NCBI RefSeq assembly: GCF_047948215.1
Contig: NC_134456.1
Location: forward strand, 13,045,730 to 13,109,729
Reading direction: 5' to 3'
Source: Lycorma delicatula
Lineage: Eukaryota; Arthropoda; Insecta; Hemiptera; Fulgoridae
Length of the DNA: 64,000 nt
Numbering within the stretch: the stretch's first letter is position 1; each line of letters starts with the position of its first letter. Below the pieces are notes generated by a model. It worked only from the letters and a program-made list of their open reading frames with translations, was not told the DNA's origin and ran no database searches. Both the position numbers and the translations under genes were made by a program. This document shows positions 48,101 to 57,150 of this stretch, one piece after another.

Positions 48101-48971
48101 TGTAATTGCTTTATTTTATTACAGATATTTTTCTTATTTGATTTACTTGTTTTTTTATAATGATGTTTTTTCGAATAAAAGTATTGATTTGATTTTATAG
48201 GGTATATAGAAGCTAAATGTGTTAAAATTCTAAATAATTCGTTATAATCTTAAAGTATGAATTGTCGAGAAGAAAAGTTTGCGGTGAATAGACTAAGGTA
48301 GCCAGGTATTAAGACATCCAAGTTCAATAAAATTGCTGATGGAGGGATGTGATGAAAGTAATAACTGTAAATGAAGACAAAGATTGGAATCTACAAAAAT
48401 GTGTTTTTAAGTCCTGGGGAAATATCAGGAGAGTTCGGCAATATTCCTGTTATACTTTTTGATCGGTTGAATTTTTTATTAAATGCATAAAATTTTAAAT
48501 AGAAAGTAAAAACTAATGCGAAACAAACTATTCAAATTTTGGAAAGCAGAGCGAAAGAAAGCCATACATTACCATTATTTACGTTAACAGGATGAAATTT
48601 AATACAAAATTTGAACTCATAAAAAGTACAGCAGTAATATTGCTGAACTCTCGTGAAATTTTCCCAGGACTTGTAAGTAACAAACGGTAATGAATGGTTT
48701 TCTTTTACTCTGTTTTCCAAAATTTGAATAGTTTGTTTCGTATTAGTTCTTTCTTTTTATTTAAATTTTTATGCTGTTGTGTATCCTTGTTGAGTGTTTT
48801 AAAATTAAACTTGTTTAAAATTAATTGTGCTACTACTTTAAACTACAATATTTTTTTTATTAATTTTTATTTTTGTATTTTTTAGTTAATAGATTCCGTC
48901 GTGGGTTTAGACCATGTGGTCCGCTTGGTTGTATTCGTTTTCCTCCACCCTATATACCTTTTCTTGGATAA
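45109..48971 (+). CDS. Peptide gene P1: secreted prepropeptide, CGPLGC loop (two exons)
   Basis: Exon 1, 45109-45226, encodes 39 residues plus one base. Signal peptide MKQAIVLFVVFIALFAAIATA (21 residues; AxA cleavage) is followed by an acidic pro-segment (YVDDDENLL). It ends at donor G/GTAAGT. Exon 2, 48886-48971, follows TATTTTTTAG and restores the frame to TAA, giving 67 residues. Residues 42-45 are RFRR, a furin-type R-X-K/R-R site. After it come 22 residues that are basic and Pro-rich, with CGPLGC (50-55), FPPPYIPF and a final Gly, a potential amide donor. This exon 2 belonged originally to P2, whose exon 1 lies in the intron with a dead donor, so P1 may now use it by skipping. Poly(A) signal at 49078. 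The function is unknown; an antimicrobial, salivary or signalling peptide is possible. Confidence 0.6.
45600..46060 (+). repeat. Module C copy within the P1 intron
   Basis: GGTTTGTACTCGT, GATAGCGGTAGTTACGGTTGACTT, GGTTACTTTACAATTCATCGATGAATTGAGAAT and ATTTTAATC correspond to 60485-60790. The 60880-61240 copy is more diverged. Confidence 0.6.
46346..46473 (+). promoter_or_regulatory. Core promoter and upstream block of P2
   Basis: CCACATCCTTTTCCGAACGG then ATATTATTATCAATCGAGATAA (46346-46386), GTAACGGAATCATCTCC (46405-46421), TATAAAAAG at 46436-46444 (78 bp before ATG) and ACAGTT at 46468-46473. The promoter is intact although the gene's donor is dead. Confidence 0.65.
46514..46636 (+). pseudogene. 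Peptide gene P2: exon 1 with destroyed splice donor
   Basis: The frame encodes 40 residues. Signal peptide MKQAVILFVAIVALFVVIATA is followed by TTYPPFDLIGDEDVFHDKL and TAG. At the position where P3 has CACG/GTAAGTTATTG this copy has CACG/ATAAGTTATAG, so the donor GT has become AT and translation reads through into a stop three codons later. It is not a U12 AT-AC intron, since the ATATCC consensus is absent. The CGPLGC exon 48886-48971 lies downstream in the same duplicated unit and was its original exon 2. The copy could still make a secreted propeptide without the C-terminal tail. Confidence 0.75.
48257..48760. repeat. LINE-tail fragment arranged as an imperfect hairpin, in the P2/P1 intron
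   Basis: 48257-48450 resembles the LINE tail at 21935-22110 (GAGAAG, GGAGGGATGTG, AATAACTGTAAATGAAGACAAAGATTGGAAT). It is followed by inverted counterparts: TCCTGGGGAAATATCAGGAGAGTTC-GGCAATATT at about 48413 versus AATATTGCTGAACTCTCGTGAAATTTTCCCAGGA at about 48635, and AAACTATTCAAATTTTGGAAA at 48525 versus TTTCCAAAATTTGAATAGTTT at 48715. The same structure is partly present in P3's intron at 56245-56660. Confidence 0.7.
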
Positions 48972-49077
48972 ATATGATCAACCTGGATACGGTCGTCTAC
49001 GTTTGGAGGACGGGAAGAAGTATTAGATGAAGTTTTGGAAAATGTAATCGAGTACATGTACTATAAAAATTGTCATA

Positions 49078-49083
49078 AATAAA
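49078..49083 (+). terminator. Poly(A) signal of P1/P2
   Basis: AATAAA about 107 bp after the stop, preceded by the palindromic AGTACATGTACT that is conserved in the 3' UTRs of P3 and, partly, M1. Confidence 0.65.
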
Positions 49084-49225
49084 GAATCAATTATTTTTCA
49101 TACTAAGTTTCACTGTTTTAATTTTCCTTTCAGAAATGTGACCAAAATCATTCTATACAGAAATAAACAATATTGTAACACCAATTTTTTTTTTTCAATA
49201 TTGTAATATGTAAAACAGAATAAAA

Positions 49226-49310
49226 AATAAATTACAATGAAATAGTAAACCGTACGGTTAGAGTCGCGCATATATTATTTCTTCCGCTCTAAAAACAAAC
49301 ATTTCAGAAA
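49226..49310 (+). repeat. Truncated left arm of the MITE/foldback element, without SINE
   Basis: AATTACAATGAAATAGTAAACC then GTACGGTTAGAGTCGCGCAT and TTCTTCCGCTCTAAAAACAAA match 57151-57190 plus 57391-57420 with no SINE between, so this is the empty site for the 57204-57390 insertion. Confidence 0.75.
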
Positions 49311-50760
49311 TTTTTTACTGAAATACATATCTCCAGCTGGTAAACTGCCAAAGAAATGGAAAAAGTGATAGGCAATCCCTTTAGAAATCTAAAAAAATTT
49401 ACTTCAAATTAATTTTTTTATTCAATAAATTTTCATTTCTTTTAAACATTACACAATCTCATTCACAGTAAATAAATCATGTTAAAATGGAAACTGCTAA
49501 AGCGCATTATATCTCATTACATAAGCATTTAAAAAAAAATTTTTTTTTCTGACAAATAGAATCATAGAATTCCGGTACATTAGTGGTATATATTGCTGAA
49601 AATGCTGAAATTAAAAATTATAGTTTACTTAAATTTGTTTGAGAATTTATTAGATTAATAAAGTTGATAAAGAATAAATATCGTAATAAAAACTCATAAA
49701 AATTTAATTGAAAAAATCCGATGTGGACACCACAAGACTTCCTTGTACGGTTATTAAATTAAATAAACACTTTTTTTCTTTTTTTTTAATGAAAAGTACA
49801 TAAAATGTTATTTCGCTAAAAATTTCCGATATATTTATTTTTTTGTTTTTACTGAATTATTTATTATTCATCGTAAAAGTTTTTTTTACAATGAGAGGTT
49901 AATAATTATTTTTAAAAAAATTAAAAAAAAAAGGAAATGAGGTCTGATCTAAACCGATGTATATTCACAAAAGATCCAAATGTTTCATTCATTAAAATTT
50001 TATTTGGCTATAACCCTGGAACCAATGAAAATAAGAACCAATTATTATATATCGTTGAAAAACTCTCAATGAGGGCTTACTACTGCGATTAAGAAAAAGT
50101 CCAAAATCTAAATGTTTTTGGATTACGGGCTTTTTTTAGGACACTTTTGGTCCAGTCGATTGCAATCAAACGGTGAAGTGAACAACTAGATGTTACAACA
50201 GTCCTAAATCCAAAATTTCAACATCCTACGGCTAATCGTTTTTGAGTTATGAGAGATACATACGTAAGTACATACACACACACGTACGTACAAACGTCTC
50301 GCCGAAAATACCAAAATGGATTCAGGGATGATCAAAATGGATACTTCTGTTGAAATCTGAATATAAAAAATTTCGCGATTCCTTGTACGAAGTAGAAAAA
50401 AATAAATAAATATTTTAAACCCAAAAGATAACAACAACTATTTACTAATTAATAATCAACATTGCTAGCAGTGATAATTCTTGTAAAAAAAATTCCAAAA
50501 ATTTCAAAATATAAAATTTAAAAAGACAACGAGCAGCAATGTTATTGAACTTTCCAGATATTTGCCTAGAATTAAAATGTCTGTTTTATAGATTCCAGTC
50601 TTTGTCTTCATTTACAGTTGTTACTCTTAATACATCCCTCCATTAGCAAGTTTATTAAACTTGGATGTCTTAATATCTACATTTTTAAGAATATTTTCTT
50701 TAGATTCGACATTAAAATACATTAATAAAAGTATTTCATTTATTTTGCGACAGAATTAGC
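49310..50760 (-). repeat. Intron remnant of M3, with repeat A inserted
   Basis: Paralogous to 43760-44640. Repeat A (inverted, about 50095-50395) and a repeat-A end fragment (49715-49775) are extra here. The minus-strand LINE-tail fragment (ACTTGGATGTCTTAA, GGAGGGATGTATTAAGAGT) lies at about 50585-50690. Exon 2 of M3 is missing: the sequence passes into unit A at about 49310. Confidence 0.6.
50095..50395 (-). repeat. Dispersed repeat family A, inverted copy
   Basis: Reverse complement of 37270-37560: TTTTGGTCCAGTCGATTGCA, CCAAAATTTCAACATCCTACGGC and TCGCCGAAAATACCAAAATGG. Confidence 0.8.
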
Positions 50761-50790
50761 ATTTCAGTAAAAACATAAAGAATAACTTAC

Positions 50791-50902
50791 CGTAGTTTTG
50801 AAAAGTATCTGTATCACCATTTAAGTAGAATGGAAGGTAGGTTTTACCAGTTGTATGGAATAGTGCTATAAAAGCTACAAATAAAACTATAACTTCTTTC
50901 AC
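50791..50902 (-). pseudogene. Peptide gene M3: exon 1 with lost start codon
   Basis: On the minus strand the exon reads KEVIVLFVAFIALFHTTGK then YLPFYLNGDTDTFQNY and ends at an intact donor G/GTAAGTTATT. Where the other copies have AACAATGAAACAAG, this one has AACAATAGTGAAAGAAG. Three inserted bases split the ATG, leaving ATA GTG AAA. No in-frame ATG lies upstream before a stop. The ATA signal-cleavage motif is also lost (HTTGK). TATA and initiator are present, and no exon 2 is found downstream. I call it a pseudogene; non-AUG start cannot be excluded. Confidence 0.7.
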
Positions 50903-50942
50903 TATTGTTATAAATTAAAAATCTACTGCCGATTTAGAAGTC

Positions 50943-51074
50943 AACTGTCTTAAAAGGACAAAGGTCAAACCCCTTTTATAAAACATATTTGGTAGGAGAT
51001 AATTCCATTACGAAACCCCGTGTCCTCTTATCTCAATTTATAATAATAATATTCGTTTCGGAAAAGGATGTGCC
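50943..51074 (-). promoter_or_regulatory. Core promoter and upstream block of M3
   Basis: Minus strand: TATAAAAGGG from 50980 (78 bp before the GTG/ATG position), ACAGTT at 50948-50943, TAATGGAATTATCTCC (51010-50995) and GCACATCCTTTTCCGAAACG (51074-51055). Confidence 0.6.
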
Positions 51075-51920
51075 AATTTTTTTTTTTTTTTTTTTGTTTG
51101 GATATAAAAAAATAATATGTACGACAGAATATTTAATCATAAGATGTAAAATATATAACTGTGTAAAAAGCAGATATAAAACGAACGAGCGTTCACAGGT
51201 ACACACACTGAATTTTGTAACTTATACTGCATCTTTTAAAGAAAATACCTCAAGAAAATAAAATATTTCTAAACGGGTAACTTTTCTATTTTTCCCCGTA
51301 GAATTCTCTCCTTATTTGTGATGTGCGATTAATCTAAACAGCATAATATGAACGTTAATTATATATCATTATATAAGCAAAATACTTCCCGTGCAAAAAC
51401 ACTGAAAATCAATTTCTAAATTATCGATTAATTTTCTTACTGAAATTGTTATAATGCGACGTTTCTACTTTAATGAAAATAGTGAGTAAACCGTGCATGG
51501 AAATGAAATTTCGGAATATTTTAATCCATCATTGAAATAGGAAATTAATTGGAGATACAAATAGATAGAAAGTGAACCGTTTTCCCGTTAACCACTGTTT
51601 TCTTAGTAGCTTTGTGTACGTGTAGTCAACTATACGACTAAGAAGTTAAGAACTTAAAACAAATATTTTTAGAAAGAAAAACAGAATTTTTCAATGTTTT
51701 CCTTCCTAGTAATGTAAAGACAAAAAATCATAATATTTAAAAATATATAGACAGTTAAAGCATCTAAAAATCTTAATATTTTGCCGTATAAAAATTTTGA
51801 AATTTCTTACATAAAATTTTTATTTAAGAATGAACATGGGCGAATTTCCGGATTTAATGAAGAAGGAAAAGATGTTGCACTGCTGGTAATGATTTTTGAA
51901 AATAATATTGCTTTCAGTAT

Positions 51921-52680
51921 TTTAGGTAGAATTCATAAGAAAGCTATCTATTGTAATGGGTACCATTATAATACATTAACTTCCGCAAAAAATCGACATA
52001 TCTTCGCGTTTCATCAAAACCACCGTCAGCTCAAAAGTTTATATATAAGTTTCGTGACCTCTTTCTTGTGGTCACGATAACTGCCGTAATTTTGCTCCAA
52101 CCCCTTTCAAATTGATACGTAAAATATAACGACCCAAAATCTCAGTCTAGGTTGTTAATGGGCAAAATCTGAACTTGAGGGGGGAAACGGGCAGGGTTTT
52201 TCGAAAAAAAAAATCCCTAAAAGTTTCTTATTATGTAAAATATCGAATTCGTTTAACGTTCCTACTATTCTTTGGATACAGACCTAAAACCTCTCTAAGT
52301 AAAATGTTTTTATATACTAACCGTTGGTCCTGGGAGTGGAAAAAATGCGGTATCGAAGACAAAAAAGCACACCTCCCTTAATAGGCAAAGTATCGAATCG
52401 ATTTAAAGTGGTCGTTAGTCCTGTAAAAATTACCTAAAACTTTTGTCTGTAACAATTTTTGATATGACCAACCCTTACGGCAAGGGATGACCAAAATGTT
52501 GCTGGAATTGTAAGAAGATGGGGGTTGTCGTACGCTAAACTGTGAAACTTTCTTTCACATGCAACCATCGTCGTATTGAATAAATTTGAAGTAACTTTAA
52601 GGTGGAAATCTTTTTAATCCCTTACTTAGCACCGGTGAAATCTACCTCCGCCTTCCGACGTGCCGAAAGGGATTTTTTTT
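51921..52680 (+). mobile_element. Repeat family B, copy 2, inserted into the M3 flank
   Basis: Matches 3925-4720. The flanks continue with 36505 in the M1 paralogue (ATTGCTTTCAG on the left, TTTCATTTTATG-like text on the right), so the element was inserted after the duplication. GTATTTT or TATTTT on both sides (about 51914 and 52683) may be the target-site duplication. Confidence 0.65.
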
Positions 52681-53528
52681 ATGTATTTTCATTTTATGCT
52701 AGTATCATGTGTTCTTTTATAATACTGCACGGTACTCTGTATCGTTCTAATAAATACATTAAACGTATATATATATATTTTTTTTTTTTTGGCTCTTACT
52801 CACATAGTTATTAAGCTGTGACAGCATCAATTGCTTAACACTGTTATTTGCGAAAAACACACTTCGATACTGCTACCGATAATTTGTGTGATTTTGGAGA
52901 CGTGCTCAAAAATAATAAGGTTCAAATTTACCCAAAACGATTAAACTGTCAAAGCGATTTTTTGGACATCAACCTCTTTCCATCCTACCAGATAATATTT
53001 TATCTTATGGCGAAATTAAAGTTTCACAGCGAAACTAGCTTGCACCTAGCGGTGCTCACAAAAGTCTGATTTGGACTACAAACGATTTTTTGGGAACATT
53101 AAAAAACCAACGGTCTAGTTTTGGCTTTCTAACATGGTACTCTCCAAATTACAACATGCAAACCTTGAAAACTTAAAGAAAAAGATAGTTTTTTCTTCTA
53201 AATCAGATTCCTGTGAACCGACTCGTTAAAAAAATTCTTTTAAAAATATGTATAATAAAGAAATATTCACAAATGAGGGTGTAAGACCTGACCAAAACAA
53301 AAAAAGATTCAAATTATAAAATTAAAATCGATAGAAGAAATAATAATATTTTGGGATAATTTCAAATTTTTAAATCTCCAAATAATTTAATTCACCAAAT
53401 GTAGGGTGTGTTCCTTTGAAGGAGTATGCGTTTTATCCTGTCATTCTTTTTCTATCTGGAATTAATTATAGACACCTATACTTAAATATTTTATCATAGA
53501 TATTGATAACTAACATGCGAAACAATTG

Positions 53529-53654
53529 CCACATCCTTTTCCGAACGGATATTATTATCAATCGAGATAAAAACCACACGGATTTCTGTAACGGAATCAT
53601 CTCCTTCTCCAAATGTAATATAAATGGAATTCGATCATTATCCTTTTGACAGTT
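53529..53654 (+). promoter_or_regulatory. Core promoter and upstream block of P3
   Basis: CCACATCCTTTTCCGAACGG then ATATTATTATCAATCGAGATAA (53529-53570), GTAACGGAATCATCTCC (53588-53604), TATAAATGG at 53619-53627 (76 bp before ATG) and ACAGTT at 53649-53654, 30 bp after TATA. Confidence 0.7.
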
Positions 53655-53694
53655 AACTTCGGAATTACCAGTTGGTTATTAATTTATATCAATA

Positions 53695-56600
53695 ATGAAG
53701 CAAGCTGTAGTTTTATTCGTAGCATTTGTAGCGTTATTCGCTGTAATTGCAACCGCTACAAATTATCCTCCACTCTACCAAATTGGTGGTGAAGACGTTA
53801 CTCACGGTAAGTTATTGTCTTATATTGTTATATTGATTCTATTACGATGTAATTGAAATATTTTATTAACGTATTCTATTGTAGAACCTAAAGAAAGTAT
53901 TCTTACAAATATAGATACAAAAATACTTTTTTTGTGGAGTTAGGAAATTGAAAGATCTATATAATAAAAAACTTTAGATTTACCAATAAATAACAGGCCT
54001 GCAGGCTATAAATCTCTTAAGCAATTATTAACAGTCAGAAATTATAAAAAATAAAATTAATAAATTAAAATTAACAAAATTAAAAATTTAATTAGCATCT
54101 TCAAATCAGTTTGCTTAAAAAAAATAATTATAAAATAAAGGAATTTTCGATTTATATAAAAGAAAATAATATTTCGTAAGTTTGTAATTCATCTTTCAAA
54201 CATTTAGTACCATACACTATATTTGTACTAATTATTTCATATACTGAATAATTACTCAAATAACTTGTATGTCCGAGTACGTACTAAAATCGTAGGGTGA
54301 GAATCGATTTTTAAATTTTCTGATGAAGAGTGTCCTGATAAGAAATGTTATTGTTTTTTTTTTCTTTTCATTAAATTTAGATTTCTGTACTTTGCAGACT
54401 ATACAGTAGATTTGGACTCGTAAATTTCTAGATTTAGTTATAATAATAATAATTGGATTATTCAATTGGCATGTATTTTTTTATGAAAAAAAACTTCTGG
54501 TTGTATCATTGTTAGCTTTTCAGGATTATTTGTTGTAAAACATAATATAATTTGGTTATATTATTTGACATTACATTAATAGTCTTTTTCTTTAGAAAAA
54601 TATGTTTAGTATTCGATTATTATAATGTATTGATGTTATTCTGATATTCAATATATTTTTTTGAGAAAATCCAGTAATAATGATTAGAAAAATGAAGGAA
54701 TCTTGAAGGTATACATATAGTAAATATTCTTCTCAAGAAGCATCGTTCACTTTTTTTTTTACACAGAAAGCTTTATAGGTCTTTTGCTATTGAAGAAGAT
54801 ATAGAATTTGAAAAATGCGAAATAAAATTAACTTTAAATATATAAGTAAAATCGACTTTGTTAAAAACGAATAAATATCGCTTTATTAAAAAAAAAAAAA
54901 GTTGTTACAGTTGTTAATTTGTTGTTGGTTCGTGCACGCACGCGTATGTGTATTTCTATCTCTGCGTATGTGTGCGCGCATGCTCGCAGTTACGCCAGTT
55001 AATATGCGCACAAGCGTGTACATTAACTGACAACCGTAAAGGATGCATACAACCTGAGAAGACAAAATCTCTCCTAAAAAATAAAACGTCAAGACGCGCA
55101 AGGACATAGGACATCACTCACGGAAATATTAACAAAGGTCCTATCAGGCATACCAACGAATTTGATCCCAGTTGCTTTTTTTTCACCCGACAGTGTGTCC
55201 TACTGCAAATTAACATGCCAAGCGGACTTAGTGCAGCCGAAATATAATACAATAATATGAAATTATTACTGTTACAGAAAGCAACTGTCTGTGAGTGGTA
55301 TCACACGTAAGAAAAAAAATTATACTTTTACAACTTTTTTTTTATTAATCTTAAAGAATAGAGGTTATAAAAAAGTAAGTTGTTTACGTTTAAAATCTAA
55401 CTGGGAAGATGGATTCAAATTTAAAATAAATTAAAACTTTTTTTTTTTAATATTTCTTTTACTTCAGCAATTGGATGGAGACGGGCAAAAAGTTTTTAAA
55501 CCGGTTTGAAGACCTACCGATGAAGAAAGCATAGATCCAAAAGACTCTCATTAACTACTTTTCTAAAGCAAAATATACCAAAAAAATAAAAATATATTGA
55601 AGCCATTTTATGGGGAGGGGTGAATATTAAATAGAAATTTTTGATAGAAAAAATCAAAATTTATAGAACTACTGAAAAAACATGACTTTTCACTGTACAA
55701 TAAGTTTTTTTTAAGTCAGACAGTTTCATTTCTGTTTTAAGTTGTAATTTTTTTATTTCATTTTTTTAATATAATAATAATATTCTAAATTTGTGCTATT
55801 AGACATTTTTTAAAAATTACGTTTTGAAAAGCAAAAAATTATATCAAATATTTCTGAAAATAATAATCTAGAATGTTTCGAAAAATTTCATATCACAAAA
55901 ACTCTCGATTAAAATTTTATTATTCCGTTTACCTTCTACAATTGGCAAATTTAACCGGTCGACTTAAAAATTTTTCTTTATTCGGTTTTTTAAAAATTTA
56001 TCTTCACTAGGATCTGGAAAGTAAAGTCCTTGCCAGAGTTTTAAGGAGTAATACATCCTCAATCTTATAAATACAAATCATTTTATATTCTTAATCGCTT
56101 TATTTTATTACAGATATTTTTCTTATTTGATTTACTTGGTTTATATAATGATGTTTTAACTAATAAAAATATTGATTTGATTTTATAGGTTATATAGAAG
56201 CTAAATGTGTTAAAATTCTAAATAATTCGTTTTAATCTTAAAGTATGAATTGTCGAGAAGAGAAGTTTGCGGTGAATAGACTAAAGTAGCCAAGTAATAA
56301 GACATCCAAGTTCAATAAAATTGCTGATGGAGGGATGTGATGAAAGTAATAACTGTAAATGAAGACAAAGACTGGAATCTACAAAAATGCGTTTTTAAGT
56401 CCTGGGCAAATATCAGGAGAGTTCGGCAATATTGCTGTTATACTTTTTTATCGGTTCAAATTTTTTATAGCCATACATTACCATTATTTACGTTAACAGA
56501 ATTAAATTTAATAAAAAATTTCAACTGATAAAAAGTATAGCAGTAATATTGCTGAACTCTCCTGATATTTTCCCAGGACTTGTAACGTAACTAACGGTAA

Positions 56601-56882
56601 TGAATGGTTTTCTTTTACTCTACTTTCCAAAATTTGAATAGTTTGTTTCGTATTAGTTCTTTCTTTTTATTTAAATTTTTATGCCGTTGTGTATCCTTGT
56701 TGAGTGTTTTAAAATTAAACTTGTTTAAAATTAATTGTGCTACTACTTTAAACTACAATATTTTTTTAAATTAATTTTTATTTTTTTATTTTTTAGGTAA
56801 TAGATTCCGTCGTGGGCTTAGTCCATGTGGTCCGTTTGGTTGTATTTTGTTCCCTATACCCTATATACCTTCTCGTGGATAA
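53695..56882 (+). CDS. Peptide gene P3: secreted prepropeptide, CGPFGC loop (two exons)
   Basis: This is the best-supported member. Exon 1, 53695-53806 (37 codons plus one base), encodes signal peptide MKQAVVLFVAFVALFAVIATA with cleavage after ATA, then TNYPPLYQIGGEDVTH, and ends at donor G/GTAAGT. Exon 2, 56797-56882, follows a T-rich ATTTTTTAG and runs in phase to TAA, giving 65 residues. RFRR at 40-43 is a furin-type site. The remaining 22 residues hold CGPFGC (48-53), FPIPYIP and a terminal SRG, whose last Gly could serve for amidation. The two cysteines can close a six-residue ring. Promoter, splice sites, stop and AATAAA (56989) are all intact. The family is unknown to me. Compared with P1, the tail differs at several residues while RFRRG, CGP-GC, YIP and the final G are kept. 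Confidence 0.72.
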
Positions 56883-56988
56883 ATATGATCAACCTGGATA
56901 CGGTCGTCTACTTTTGGAGGACAGGAAGAAGTATTAGATGAAGTTTTAGAAAATGTAATCGAGTACATGTACTATAAAAATTGTCATA

Positions 56989-56994
56989 AATAAA
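56989..56994 (+). terminator. Poly(A) signal of P3
   Basis: AATAAA 107 bp past the stop, in the same context (CATAAATAAAGAATCAATTATT) as 49078. Confidence 0.65.
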
Positions 56995-57150
56995 GAATCA
57001 ATTATTCTTCGTACTAAGTTTCACCGTTTTAATTTTCCTTTCAGAAATGTTACCAAAATCATTCTATACATAAATAATATTGTAACACCAATATTTTTTT
57101 TTCAATATTGTAATAATACATTGTAATATCTAAAACAGAATAAAAAATAA

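Larger units (their letters stand above)
46205..49275 (+). repeat. Segmental duplication unit A (paralogue of 53400-57190)
   Basis: Collinear with unit B from GATGTGTTCCTTTGAA to GTAAACCGTACGGTTAGAGTCGCGCA, with only scattered differences over about 3 kb. Unit B has an extra insert of about 790 bp at 55309-56094 and a SINE at 57204-57390. The unit contains the promoter, exon 1, the intron, exon 2 and the 3' UTR of the peptide gene. Confidence 0.9.
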
